This document shows positions 1 to 13,100 of a stretch of 64,000 bases of DNA, piece after piece (within the stretch, counting starts at the first letter, position 1; each line of letters starts with the position of its first letter). This stretch comes from Ischnura elegans (Eukaryota > Arthropoda > Insecta > Odonata > Coenagrionidae): the NCBI RefSeq assembly GCF_921293095.1, contig NC_060257.1, forward strand, positions 56,270,968 to 56,334,967, read 5' to 3'. Position numbers and translations under genes: made by a program. The notes under the pieces are model-generated. The model saw nothing but the letters and a program-made list of their open reading frames with translations, did no database searches and had not been told where the DNA came from.

Positions 1-16
1 AATCTACGCGCCGTAG

Positions 17-213
17 GATAATAACCACGTCGTAGATTTAACGGAACCACCCTCGGTCCTCCATCAGCCAATGCCTCTGCCGTTTTTTTCCCTTTCCGAG
101 ACCCCACAGGAAAACATCAAGTTACAGGGGAACAATGGAAACGTGTTTCATCCCTACCCCGTTTCACCAACTGACCTTGATCGATCTCCCAGTTTCTGGA
201 GGCCAAATGCTAG
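17..213 (+). CDS. Probable internal coding exon of an unidentified gene (partial, left edge)
   Basis: The stretch ends in a canonical donor, AG|GTGAGT, at 214. One frame is open from 17 to 213 and looks protein-like, with motifs such as NVFHPYPVSP and SPSFWRPNAR; an AG just before base 17 could be the acceptor but has no pyrimidine tract. A second frame is also open over the last 80 bases. The good frame leaves two bases at the donor. Joined directly to the exon at 3410 it would read about 12 codons and stop, whereas the long open frame of that exon needs one leftover base. So either a small exon lies between them, splicing is alternative, or the other frame is used. The protein is not recognised. 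Confidence 0.4.
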
Positions 214-549
214 GTGAGTCATCAACTGAGCCCGAAGATATCTCGATAGCTTTCAATAATTGTATGACACGCGCGAGGTTCAAAAAAAGAAAGATATCTA
301 ACGAGACGCATATTTGACAGAATTTAAGTTTTTTAAGATCTAATTGTTTGACACAAAGATTTACAGTTACAGAAACAAGCGTAGCATAAGCGCACTCAAA
401 CAAGACGAGACGGACTGGAAACTTTATGCAACACAAACTGCATATATCACATTGCTGCTCCTTCGCCCCTTCGCTTTGAAGGCAACGACGTCAAATGCAA
501 GATCGGACGTGTTCTTCCCGTGCTCCTTCGCTCATAGCTTCGTAGCTTG

Positions 550-591
550 AAATACGGAGGGGAGGGAGCGCACACCTTCCCCTCCGTATTT
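550..591. repeat. Short perfect hairpin
   Basis: A 17 bp arm beginning AAATACGGAGGGGAGGG is followed after 8 bases by its reverse complement. It lies in a purine/pyrimidine-skewed segment (about 450-660) with repeated CTCCTTCG-type words. It looks like part of a degraded repeat. Confidence 0.6.
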
Positions 592-1216
592 CGTCGCTTG
601 CTTCGAAGACGGAGGGATCGCGCTCCTTCCCCTGGACCTCTCCTTCCGCGCTCTTCACTTACAAGCATTTCTGATTTCTACCATCCACAATTTAGTCCAA
701 CAATGAACACACTCGTTCGAATTTTTTAAAAACGCAGGTTTTGATACCAATATAATTTTCAGTTGCAATAATCGTCATATTTGCGTCTGAAGATGATTTT
801 TGGAAAATCAGGTCCTCAGCGTAATGGAAATTACTCGGCAAGACAGATATTGACTATTGACCAGGTATGTCATTCAAAAATACGCGTTTCTCTAAGTTTG
901 ATAAGCGATTACTATATGCAGTATAAATGGCGCGGGATGCCCACTCGTGGCAGTAAATTTAGCGCGCCCTCCGGAGCGAAAAACCCCCGCGCGATCTTTT
1001 CCATTTTCACCTCTGGGGTACCGACGTGACGGCGCGATGCTTACAAGAAAAGCAAACAGGGCATTTTAAAAATACGTCACTAAGGGAGAAACTCCCCTGC
1101 CTGCCGCTTGTTTTTGACCTAGGATTACAGATAACTGACTTACACTGAAAACCAAGGCCACTCAGTTCCCCTCAGACTTTCGACCGGTGAAGGGGAGGGG
1201 GGAAGATAAGAAGTTT

Positions 1217-1279
1217 GTGTAAGAGGCGCACCCTCATTTTCGGCTGCAATTTTTGGGAAAAAAGGTGCGCCTCTTACAC
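1217..1279. repeat. Small TIR hairpin (MITE-like)
   Basis: GTGTAAGAGGCGCACC at the left is matched by its reverse complement GGTGCGCCTCTTACAC at the right, with a ~31 bp spacer. This is the pattern of a very short MITE or a collapsed TIR pair. Confidence 0.6.
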
Positions 1280-1875
1280 GAGCTTATACGGTACCTCCTT
1301 GAGTTAGATGATGACCAGAGAGTTTTGAAGGCTTCTGCACTTTTTCCAAAACTATAGTACGTTTCTCAGAATTTAACATGCAATGATTTTAAATCCACTT
1401 GGGTTTTAATTGACTTTGTTAGAATTTTCATTGCCAACTCCTTCATCTGCCTCAGAAATATTGAGCTAAACAATTCAATTTATAATGAAGCCTTAAATTC
1501 TCAACTACTCCCTTTACCAGAGGTATGAAACACATGTGATCAGCTTCATCCTGAATCCTAAGATTGTTTTGATGCAGCCCTGCTTCTGACATATATACAA
1601 ATGAGGATTTTTTATAAATAATTTGCCAAGTAATTTTTCTGTTAATTATTTGGATAATATCTGATGATGAATTCAGAGAAATCATGGAATTTCCGAAAAG
1701 ATGTGGTTTTGATGTCCTATTTGTTCCATAAAATGTGATAGGTGTGTGTTTGTAAGAACTGATAATGAGCAAATCTGGTGGCCCATCATATAAAAATGTT
1801 GATGAAATTTCCAGGCAGTCCTTTTATAAGACAGACTATGCTGCGAAGTAATATGGTAATAAATAAATAAACTTG

Positions 1876-1965
1876 TACCAACTCATTAATAAATTTATAA
1901 TATTTAATTAATGAGTTGGTATTATTGATAATATTAAATTTATAATATTTATTAATGAGTTGGTG
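1876..1965. repeat. AT-rich inverted repeat
   Basis: ACCAACTCATTAATAAAT at the left recurs as its reverse complement at the right end. A third, inner copy of TAATGAGTTGGT lies in between, so the structure is an inverted repeat with an extra arm. Confidence 0.6.
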
Positions 1966-2000
1966 CAAGGAAAATTATTCTTTAATAACTATTTTATATA

Positions 2001-2586
2001 CAGTGGAACCTCGATAAAACGACACCCCACGGTGCACCAATAAACACTCGCTACAGCGAATTGTCGCTTTACCGGAGGTGGTGAAAATGATAGCCAATAT
2101 ACCTCATATTACTCCTTTATTTTTATTTTCTCGCTTGGACGTGTTTGGTGTTTTTTTGGCCACGGTGTGTTCCATCAAATGCTTTCTATTCATGCAACTC
2201 ATGGACGTACGGGTATGCTGACGACTGCTTTCTGCCGCCCGAGGAACAAAAGAAGATCAAGCATTCGCGAATGCTAATGCCACAATATTTTCACCAAAAT
2301 TAACTGCTTCTTTATCGAACGACAGTTTACCACATAAATTTGAGACTAAGCACTCCATTAACTTCGTTTCTAAGAGATCGCTAGCGATTACAGAGATTAA
2401 GGAGTCTTGGTGTAAGTTTTTCCGGCGGTGAAACCCTCGCTATGGCGAGAGCCAACACCAAAAGGGCCTCGTAAAAACGAAATTTTTAACATGCGTATTA
2501 TAGGATCAATTGACGGTGCATCGGCTATCTCTCGTAATAGCGGGGGTCTCGCTATAGCCCGTACTCGCTTTAACGAGGTTCCACTG
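2001..2586. mobile_element. Non-autonomous Tc1/mariner-pogo type element, 586 bp
   Basis: The ends are inverted: CAGTGGAACCTCG at the left and CGAGGTTCCACTG at the right, flanked by TA on both sides as expected for the Tc1/mariner-pogo superfamily. The interior shows no long reading frame. Words like GCTTTA and CGATAAAACGA next to the ends continue the TIR with mismatches. Confidence 0.75.
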
Positions 2587-2709
2587 TATTAAGACTTAAT
2601 TTTAAAAGCTCAGATTAAAGAAGTATACCATGTTAGAACCCTATTAAGAAATGTTTGTAGGTTCTAAGAATTAGAAACAGTTCAAGAATTCTTCTTGGGT
2701 TCTAGACCA

Positions 2710-2989
2710 GGTTTACTCTGTCATATCGACCAACGTTATGGAAAATGACTTGTCTTCCATTTTCAAGGCATGTTCCTGAATGTCCAATTTCACACTGAAC
2801 CGAATCGATTGTTTTGAGAGTACAACAATAAGGCTCAGGTGTCTTGCGATTGGCTGATGGTCTTTATTGTTGTACTCGCCAAACTGTCTATTCAGTCCAG
2901 TGAGAAATTGGATATTCAGGCAGTAACACACCTGAAAAATGGATGACAAGTCATTTTCCAGAACGTAGGTCAATACGACTGAGTTAACC
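2710..2989. mobile_element. Foldback MITE, ~280 bp
   Basis: The left arm, beginning GGTTTACTCTGTCATATCGACC, pairs with the right arm, whose reverse complement begins GGTTAACTCAGTCGTATTGACC. The shared inner words GGAAAATGACTTGTC and GAGTACAACAATAA show pairing over most of the length. No coding potential is seen. Confidence 0.7.
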
Positions 2990-3409
2990 GGGTGTTTAAC
3001 TCGTGAAGAATTCCAGAATGTTATTCATGAGGAAAAATTAAATTGGTTTGAAACTGTTTCATTGATAAGATTTGGCTACTAGGAAAATCAAAGTGAAATC
3101 TTTCAGGTGTTAGCCTATGTAAGGACTTATTTAATTTAATAAGAATTTAATAAGTGTTAGTTTTTTAGTGTCCAGTAGCAGCATAAACGGATGAGTTCCG
3201 AGGTACATGGCACATCCTTGAACTTTTGTATTTTTGGGGCTCTCCTATTCTGTGTGTATTCGGACTACTGAACAAAATATCCATTTTATGTAGTGTAAAT
3301 AAGATACCCCGGGGAGAGAAGGGGGGCTATATCCCCTTTAGACCCTCTCTGGATCTGCCACTCCACAGAATCAATTTGAATGTTAACAAATCTCGTCAAT
3401 TTCTTTTAG

Positions 3410-3666
3410 GCTCTTCATTCGTGAGGACCCGTGGAGGAAGTCTCGGTAGCTCCAACACAAATGGAGCCAACTTTACTCGATCACGGAGCAGCGGTCCATC
3501 GTGGTCGAACCACTCGGGAACTATGCAAGGCTCATCTTTGAAGGTAGCTCGTGGAACTCCTCCCCCTCCAAGGAAATCTGGAGTTGGACCAAGGGGTGGA
3601 TTAGATGATAGTGAGTCCTCCGACAGGGCTAATGGTCGGGATGAAGGGTCCGAGCGAGGAAGCTAG
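3410..3666 (+). CDS. Last coding exon of an unidentified gene (Ser/Gly/Arg-rich C-terminus)
   Basis: A pyrimidine-rich acceptor (TTTCTTTTAG) precedes an 85-codon open frame that ends in TAG at 3664-3666. The exon enters with two bases of a split codon. The protein tail is low complexity: GGSLGSSNTNG, then TRSRSSGPSW, a proline run in RGTPPPPRKSG, and an acidic/Ser end DDSESSDRAN. It has no recognisable fold and reads like a disordered tail, with RG and PPPP motifs such as RNA-binding or SH3-binding proteins carry. The parent gene is not recognised. Upstream exons lie outside the window or near its left edge. The 3' UTR follows directly. Confidence 0.6.
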
Positions 3667-5815
3667 GGGTGTCTCCGTACCCACCCATTATCCAGTTCAC
3701 TAGGACGGTGGTTGGGTCTATATGTGTGGCCTCAGTCATGGCTGGGAGTTGGTATTGGTTTGCATCAGTGATTACTGGTGACAAATCACTCCTACCGGAA
3801 TCACTGGATATGAAAATTAGTGCAAGGACTTACGCTGCGTACACAATGCAAATTATTATATGCATTGCGTGTGAGCAGCCCTAAATAATGTTGATAAATA
3901 AAGAAGAGTACCGGTTGAAGTGGTAGAATTTTATGACATTATTTTACAAACTTGAAGTTTCTTATCTGCTTCTGAAGTTGATGATGGAAAAAATGTGTGT
4001 ACTAGTGATCAAACTCACAAAGCTTGGTCCTATATCAAAGTCTCTGGGAATTAATGTCTAACAAATTAACAATCATGATGGATTTTAATGTTCGTAATCC
4101 TTATGGGAAAATTGATTTCTTGTAGGCTACTCAGACATGTAGTGCGTTTTGCAGAATTCAAACAAGAGTTAAGGAGAGGGATAGGATTCCCCTTTCATCA
4201 TAAATAAATTTTTTATTTGAAATTGCGAGAAATTTTCTATTGTTGTATTTATTGTGAGGTTCTAGGGCAGAATTTTCATTTTACTTTGTATTCATCCTGA
4301 AAAATGTCATCAGGTTAAGGCAAAGATCAACTCGCTAGGAGTTAGATTTCTTTGTACCTTTATATTACAAGCCATAAACGTTGATTGAATTATGCAATGC
4401 TAATTGAATCGTGAATTGCTTTGTTACTATACTGCCAGAAAACTGCCAATGTAGCTTATCATGATAGCTTCTCCCCCTTTGTGAGAAGCCATTTGTTGGA
4501 TCAACTTAAGCCGTTGTTGAGAAACTTAATTCAGGTTTAAGTGTTAGTACCCTGTGATAGTGACCCCTGTTGTGAAAATGTTTTTTTTTAATTAGATAGA
4601 TATTAGTTTTTCATAAAAATATCCTTTTATCTTTTTTGTGTTATGCTCTTAATTACCATCGCTTGATTTTTTAAAGATAGCTTTTCTCTGTATAAATACG
4701 GAATATCTCTGGTGATGATTGGCAAAATCTTATTATAATGTTTGTTTCCGTGATTGAATGTAATGTAAATGAATATTATTTTACAGATCAAAGTGAGGGA
4801 TATGCACCCTTGAATAAAATCAATGGTTTGCCATGATAACAAGAAAACATTAAGTCATGGTAATTCAGAACATCCAGAAATGATGTCTTCCTTTTTATTA
4901 TTAATGCATCTTCTTGAAGTTCTATTCCTGTCAATGGGAAAATGCATAGCATCTCTAAATTATTGCAAGAAAATTCTCAGAAAAGGCATTGAGGCATATG
5001 CATGTAATTGGTCTTGGATGGTATCTTAGGAACCTTTAACTTGCTTTTTTCAAAGGATTTACAAATGACAAGTTAAGTTTCCCTCAGAAATAGCTGCATC
5101 TTAAGTTTTATTTACTGTTGTAAAACAGTTTTTCATTTTTGGAGGATCTAAAATTGTGCTAGAAATATTTTTGCATTTTTTCAGACCGATGAAAATCCTT
5201 ATTTACAAACTAAGCTGTCATTGAATTCCTGACGTGATCAGGGAGATTTTGCCCTGAGAAACTGCAGACTAGGAAGAGGAGTGGTGTTTTAATCTTCTAT
5301 TTCATATTTATATTATTATTTCCCACAAAACCAAAAAATATTAATTAATAGGCTTGCCGATGGCCATGTATCATAAATTCCTTGGGATAACTTTTATTTT
5401 TTTTCTCCCTCTGTAGCTTATTGATGGTTAAATTTTCATAAACACCTACCTGCATAAATATGCTGCCATTTAAACTTTATTAATAAGCCAATCTTAAGGG
5501 ATGTGGGCAATTTTGTGTTACCTTGTGTGTGGTTACTTTGTGGCTTGACTTATTCGTTGAAAATTTCCATTTGGTTCCCTGTCATTAAAGTTTCATGCTA
5601 GTGTGATTCTGGTTGCCACAAGAATGAAAAAAAAGTTTCTTGGATCCCGTGGAATCATTTGTTTGAAAACAGTACATGGGCATCCTAAAATAAGTTGTAC
5701 TTCGTGTGAATGTGTGTTATTTTAGTTGGTATGTTTGTGTCATTACTAAAAACTTCATATTGTATATATAATATATTAGACTTTGTATAATAAATCTGTA
5801 AAGGCTGGTTGAGAT
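3667..5815 (+). other. Probable 3' UTR of the left-edge gene
   Basis: AT-rich sequence follows the stop with no convincing reading frame. Two candidate poly(A) signals are present: AATAAA at 3897-3902 and AATAAA at 5789-5794. The latter is followed by a GT-rich stretch (GGCTGGTTGAGATTGGTTT), so transcription probably ends near 5.8 kb. Confidence 0.45.
5789..5794 (+). terminator. Candidate distal poly(A) signal
   Basis: AATAAA followed within 10-30 bases by a G/T-rich downstream element, in the same direction as the gene ending at 3666. Confidence 0.45.
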
Positions 5816-8800
5816 TGGTTTATATGCCACTTTTGGTCTAGTTTTTTTCCTTTTTTTTTCAAATCTAGACGTCACCTTCCTCTGGTTCTATATCTCCGGG
5901 GGAGTGAAGGTATACTTCTTCAAAAGTTATTCTAACTTCATATGCATGCATCATATTTTACATGCAAAATGCACTCAAATTTATTATCCTTGGTTCAAAT
6001 ACTGAATTGTACAAATAGCATCCAATGTTTACTTAAAGCATTCTTAAACCTCAAAAAATCAATACATGAAAGCAATGTTGCTAATATGACATGACTCATG
6101 CATTTGTGATACATTGTCAGTAGTTGATATTTCCATTAACTGCCATCATGGATTTAGAGAAAGACTCACCGTACATGTGCATCATTCTTCATTGTTGATC
6201 AAATTTGTTGTGACGATAAAAGGTTCAAGATGGGGCTCCTGGAGTGGTTGACAGTTTTTTAGTTCATCTGGACAAATTACCCAATGCAATAGGTTCTTGT
6301 GGACATAAAACATTTTGCCAATATAGTGAAAAAATATGCTCATCTTGGCAGAACTATTTTTCTGAGTGATAATGTATTGTGAGAGTGCAAGGAAAAAAAG
6401 TGCTTTCATAACTTGATCATCTTGTCAGCAACATTACCACCATTTCAATCAGGAAAAATTATTTCCTATTCCTTTTGAGGTTCACCCTATGATTAAAGAT
6501 GAGTTGGATAAATATCCTCATTCCAAAGTGATCATATTATAATGTAAACATTTATGTATGGCATAACTATTTATGAGTGTTTCTGATGAATCAATGAGGG
6601 AAGTTATGATTATAGTTGTATGAGTAGTCAGTAGGCTATACTGCCAGGGCTGCCTTAAACTACTGACTTGTGATTGGGTTGCAGCGGCTTCATGAAAACA
6701 TATATCAGTGTACTTGTGTGTTATTATGTGTCTGCACGGATTTTAGCAGAGCCGCTCAGGGATAGGATGCAATCACAGTTTCCTTTCCTTGTATTTAGAA
6801 TGAATATACATTTTCCTATGAATATGCTCAATTATTTTAAGACATGATATTACCACCCTCAGTAGGTTGCTCCAAGACGAACAAAAATTATCAATTGCAA
6901 CATTTACTCGTGGAATGATGAAAAAAAAACCTTCCATGTAATGGTCATAAAAGATTCCCTATGAAACTTTGTCTGATGATGGGTCAGCCTTGCATTTGTG
7001 GAATACAGGAATCAGATACCTCAAAGTTTCTTTATTGATGTCATGCTTAAACTTATGTTGTTTAAAGGGTGGTGTTCTGTGGGAACCCTCCAAAACTTAA
7101 CTTCCTTCCCATCAGAACCAAATATTGCAGGTTGAGATGAATTATTGAATCTGATACACCCCTGGCTTAATGAGGGATGAGCTCTACCTTATTCGTGATG
7201 GTGGCCACGTTGATGTTAGAGGGTAATTCTCGACTCCTTCGGCTTCACAGAGCAGTGGTATGCCATTTTCAAATATAACCAAGATGAAATCTTGAGTTGG
7301 CCTCCTGGCATGCATATGACCTATCTGATGTGGTAATATCATGACTTTGGCTTTCTTTCACCTACATGAGTTTCACCTATCATTATATTTGGCAGAAAGA
7401 AACATAGTGGATGCATTTATAATGCATGTTATTACATTTTGATGTATACTTGAGAGAAATTCTATTCAGGATGATAGGTTTCGGTAAATAATGCTATAAT
7501 ATTATTTATCAGGATATAATGAAATAGCAGAAAAACTTATTCTTTAAATATTGAAATGAAGAATAGAATCAAGCATTTTTAATTTAAAAGTGAATGGCAA
7601 TTTTAACAAAAAATCAACAATATTACATTGTATAACAAAATATAGGTGATTCATCCTCATGAGGTAAATTAAAAATGAATGTGTTACTTTCAAAACCTAA
7701 CAGGTTTTTCAATTTCCTCCTTGAATGAGAGATGGTCAGAAAATCTTTACTTTTCTTTGTTACTTGATTATAGTTAACATTTCATAAGTATTCCAAGCAG
7801 CCAGTAATGAAAGGACTGTACTCATATGAGAATTTTACTTCTCAAAATCATATTTCATGCACAGCAGGTTATAGCATAATGCATTATTTTACCTAGCGAC
7901 TCAAAAAACACCTGTGAGCATTAAAGATTGCATAATTATTGATGTTATATACTTCTTACAGTATGAGGTTTTTCTTGGAATAATAAAAGCATAACAAAAT
8001 AGACCATCCTCAACATTTAACATACCAATCAGGAATGAGAGAAATCCATTCAAATAAAAGATTTGAAAGCAAAAATTTTAGGATAGAAAACAGAGTATAC
8101 AGAAATAGCAAATAGGAATACAAGTATTCAGTGAGCAGATAGAAATCCCTTCCATTAACTAAGGGCGCCTATAAGGCTTTATTAATTTTAATACTTAGTT
8201 AACAGCAATGTTATCATTCTCATCCATATTAACCATTCTTAACTTCTGCCCTGTTACTGTAAGTGCCCTTCACTATGATAAGCCAAGTGAAGGTGCATTA
8301 TACACAGCTTTTTCCAGTCCTGTTACAAACTTAGTTGGTTATTATGAACAAACCTATTTACATTTTTGAGTTTATTAGCAAACTTAATGATTCTCATGCA
8401 TACATCTGTACTACTCTCAGTCACTTAAAGATTAAATATGTATGTATAATAAAAATATTATTTAACGACATTGAATCCAGTGACCTAAATTCCTAATTAT
8501 GAGGTAAATAACTTAACTGATGATTTGAGCTCTTAATTTTTATTAAAAAGCTGAATGAATGATTGCATAATATTTTAGATGTTAGACCAAGTAATACAGG
8601 CCCTAATGCCTCCCGGGAAGTATTCTCCTTATAAAATCAGTTTTGGTTGCATTCCCAGAATGAAAAAAAATTAACCTTCTAAAATGGGTTTTTAAGTAAT
8701 TAACTGCTGCCTAAATGTCAAAATATAGACTTCACGGCATTGAGGTTGGCTGAATTAGTTGACATTAATTAATTGCATAAACATTTTTTTTTTTTTTTTA

Positions 8801-8890
8801 AATGGGACTTTGTTTCTCACTATGGGTCCTTAGACTGCAGCCTAGATAAAACATTCTCATAATGTAGCCCATATTTTATGTATCACAAAA
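5816..8890. other. Intergenic AT-rich stretch
   Basis: Lies between the plus-strand gene and the tail of the minus-strand METTL22-like gene. I see no exon-like frame or clear transposon ends in it. Confidence 0.4.
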
Positions 8891-8896
8891 TTTATT
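8891..8896 (-). terminator. Candidate poly(A) signal of the METTL22-like gene
   Basis: TTTATT on the plus strand, which is AATAAA on the minus strand. It is the first exact hexamer found downstream of the stop codon at 10006, about 1.1 kb away. Nothing else supports it. Confidence 0.25.
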
Positions 8897-10005
8897 ACAA
8901 CTATGAAAAGATTGATAGAATACTGACAACCTCAAACATAATTCACCCATATTTTACAACCAACTAATTTGCTTTTTTTACCCGTTAATTATAAATAAAT
9001 TTTGGTATTCCATGTGTTCAGAATTCATGCCGTATGAATGGGCATCTCTCATTATGTAAACAGAAGTATTTAACTTGGTTATTCACTTCTAGCATGAATC
9101 AACTAACCAATTAATAGCTAATGGCAGAAAGATTCAACTGCGCAATAACTACTGCAAATAAAATTATAAAATAAATTCAATTGCTTAAAAAATAAACCAA
9201 TAAATTAAGACATCTTCAAAAAAATAAAGACATTTCTCATATGTACAGGGCTCTACACTTTAAAAAAATAGTGACTAATCAATGAACTTCAATTCTTATC
9301 CAATAATAAACATAACCATGAATATAGTGAGGTGAATTCTGAGGTAAGTTCTGAACGTCTACTACCCAAGGATTTCATACCAATTAAATTCATGCTACCG
9401 AATTGCTGTTTGATAAGTAATCAACTGCCACAGCATTTTGCTGAGGATTGTGACTGGTTTTTATAATAAAATTTAATTTAATCCAGAAATCTACGGATTG
9501 TGGTCAAAACTCCAATAAATTACAACTGAAAATAATAAACCACTCATCTATACGAGCAATCTTCCTACTCACATTCTTTTTACAAATAGTGACCACCTCG
9601 AGGAATCATTAACAGTAAAAACTTGAGGGCATCATGTGAAGAGGAGAGAACATTCCTTAAATGTTATCACGAAGAACCAACCATTACATATCTAAAGATA
9701 CAACACCAACACACACGAGTGTGATTTGTAATTAGTATAATCATTGAGGGTGATCGGTAAAAAGAGGATATTCAAACTGGAAAATCAGGGAAGAACAAAT
9801 ACACTTTCATATACATAGGTACAAGGAAATTTCTCGATGTTTACAATTCTGTCATGAAAACGATCGATTTCCTTGGATCAGGCAACCAGGAATTGGATGC
9901 ACTAGGTCTCTACTTCTCGGACTCAATGAATTTCCATCTACACAAGGGATAAGGCATTTAGCATATGTGCTACAAAAGAGTGACCATAAGAAATGTTTCC
10001 CTGCC

Positions 10006-10183
10006 TTATGTCCCCACTATTTCCCACAAAACTAAATCCTTTCCTCGCTCATAGTTGAAATACTGAGGAAAATCAATTTTGAGGCGAGTGGAGTGAGACC
10101 ACAGGGGAGATCTCTGTAGGCAGGACAAGAAATGCTCATAGCAAGGAGCAACAGAATCCAAATCTGCTGTAGTGAAAACATAC
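10006..10183 (-). CDS. METTL22: METTL22-like exon 7 (last coding exon)
   Basis: 178 nt from acceptor TATTTTAG to TAA at 10008-10006. It encodes YVFTTADLDSVAPCYEHF, then FPQYFNYERGKDLVLWEI, matching the METTL22 C-terminus in order and spacing. It is separated from exon 6 by a 7.2 kb intron containing the satellite-bearing element. Confidence 0.85.
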
Positions 10184-13100
10184 CTAAAATAAATTGACAA
10201 GAATAAGTTATGCTCGTTCACTTCTGCATAATTTTGTAGGCTGCAGACCCACTCTAAAAGTCAAATCAGACAAAAACTCTTATGTATAACTGATAACTTC
10301 AAGCTTATCTACGTGAAAGATTTCCATTATTGAAAATAATGATAATAAATTATGCAAGGTTCACTTTATGCATTTTAACAGGCATGACCCATAGGTACAT
10401 TGTCACATAACTAAGTTCCAGTCTTGACAATTAATATTCATGGAGTGAATCTAACCAATTGTTATTATTTATTTTCCAAATACTAAATGGCTGGTGATTC
10501 AAGGAGTGTTAAGCATCCCAACATTTTCCCCTTCAGCAAGAATCTGTCAACCATTTATAATGGTAGAAAAAGGTTAACAAGAAAAACTGCAATTGCTACC
10601 AGTTTTCAAAACTGACTTGATTACATGACATTCGAAAAAGATATCTTGCTAGAAGATTTTTAAAAATTAAACCCTGTAGAGCATATGAAGAAATCCATGG
10701 TGCCATAAGAACACAGAAATTAGCTTGCAGTGAATCAGATTAAGCTGCATACAATTTCAAAAAACTGTTAATGTGTTTACCGTCAATCTAATGAGATTAA
10801 AGAGTCGACACTTACAGACAAGTTAGATGTGTGAGGAAGATTAATTTGCAATACGCTTACACACAAGCATTATTCACACCAACCTAAATAGTTATGAGAG
10901 AATGTATGTAATTGATTCTCTAGGCAACATATGGCTGATGGCCATAAAATTATGATCCTGACAAAGTGGAAAAACTATGACCGCAGAAAGGAAATGGAGG
11001 CCCATCTGGATGCTTCACATAGATTTGGATGCAACAGGAAATCTGTCCACCAACTTACTGATCCATCAGATGACAATGACGAATAAAACTATTTGAAGGA
11101 CTTCAGATTTATGCCAACAGAAAATTTCCTTCTGAGGAACTAAAGGAAGAGGTACTGCATGTAACAAGCAACTTTGCTTACAGTCACATTTATGGGCGTT
11201 AACACCCAGGAGGTCTGGGGTGATCGGGGGCCCTCAGCTGGGGCTTACGATGGGGCCCACCTTACCGTGGGATTCAGGGGTCCCACCCCGAAATTTAATT
11301 TTAGAAAATAACATGCCTGGAAACATATTTTGATGCTATTCTGGCTATTAAGTACTGGACAAGATTTAATAAAAAAATGTCAATTTCGAAAGAGAAAATA
11401 CCATGAAAATAGAGAATTTCACAGCTAATAAAATTCAAAAATGTATAACGGTTGTACTGTCTATTTAGTTAATAAAGTTCCTTAAAACTGCACTGAAATT
11501 AAAAATCCTCCAAAATAAACTTTTGGAATAACCCTTTCAAACATTATGTTCTCTAATCTTCTCACACCTTTATTTTATTAATTTTTCATATTACGCTATT
11601 TAAAGCTGGAAACTGATTCATTGATTGGGTGATTGATACAAATTAGCAGCCCAAACTGTGATAGGTGTGGGTATATGGAATATTGGACGTAAAAGTAAAA
11701 AAAAATTCATCGGGAGGAAAAATCTGAAAAGTTGAAAAAGTCGATTAGTTTTCGAGATATATCGACTTGAATTAACATGGGAGCCTTATGGGACTACAAC
11801 TTTATCGCTTTTATTTTGTACTTTTAAACGCCCGAGGAACATGATATTCAATGGACATGGACTAGATTTTTTGGTCGATTTTTTGGTGTGGTTGTCATAG
11901 CGACGAATTGATATTTAGTATTTTTTATTACTGTTTGAATGCTCTCAATGCTTTTCTTATGGGAAAACTTTAGGAATTTCTTTGACCAACTTGCAATAAT
12001 CGCACGACAAATTCCTTTGCCAAAAAGTTAGATAATTCTTTGGTTAATTTTTTGGCTATCTTAAAATTTTCGTACGTCGAAACAATTCCGAGGAATAAAC
12101 GATTTCGATTTTCCATTGTAGAGGTGGTCGAATTTTCAATCTTGGATTTCGGCGTTGAGACATGTGCCATATGAAAATTTGGAATCTCCAAGAAAAACCG
12201 TTAGAGGGTTCTCCGAACCCTCACGTTTGAGCTTACTTTCGCCGTATCCCTCTTGGTTAATTAATAATTAAATTCCGAAAAATGTCCTGCAAGCGAAAAA
12301 TCATTGTCGCCATTTTTTTGTGGAGCATGCAATCTTGAATATCTTAGCAACCGTTTAAGCTAGAGGAATGAAATTTTCAGATAAATAATATTATTAAAAT
12401 GGTCAACTTTTGCAATGATGATCATTCCGCTCGATCGATTCATGTGCGAGTTATATCGATACGAATCTCCTTGGATACGCTTTAATCGCTAATAACTTTT
12501 TTATTAATCAAGTTTTGAACATGAATGTCATACAAAATACGACTGAAAATGTCATTCATCCGACAAAAGTTAAATCAGGCGAATCGATTGATTAGACTCG
12601 AAGTTATGATCGCTACAAGGTTGTATTCGATTGAGCCATTTTTTGGGCTTATTTACATAGTTACGGAAATAAAAATTTTAACAATATGTAGGGAAAAAAA
12701 TGAATTATGCGCACACATAAATTATTTAGATGAATTATGTTTCCTAATGAAGATACATCGATTTGAATTTATATCTTTTTGTATTAGGCCCCCGTAAGAA
12801 ATACACGCATCCCGTCCAATTACGTCACCAATATAAGAACATAGGCTAAATTTTGAAAGCGGGGATATTAGAGAAGGCAGGGATAAGGGAGTGACCATAG
12901 AAGGGATATCAATAGGATTGCGGATTTTACAGTACAGATGTCAGCAGCGTCTAAAGTACGATTCGATTAGTATAGCAAATACGCAAATTGGCATAACTTG
13001 ATAAGTGTGTACGTTGGACCAATGAAACTTGGTAAACAGGTACATCTTGGTATTCCTCACGATACTCTATAGTAGTATGTTTTGTATTCAGTCTCACGTT

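Larger units (their letters stand above)
214..3409 (+). other. Presumed intron of the left-edge gene, repeat-rich
   Basis: No convincing coding exon was found here, though a short one is possible (see the exon phase problem at 17-213). The span holds small hairpins near 550-591 and 1217-1279, an AT-rich inverted repeat near 1876-1965, a TIR element at 2001-2586 and a foldback at 2710-2989. Confidence 0.4.

Noticed and set aside
3669-3884. Open frame just after the stop of the exon ending at 3666
   Set aside because: It is in another frame, lies in the presumed 3' UTR and has no family resemblance.
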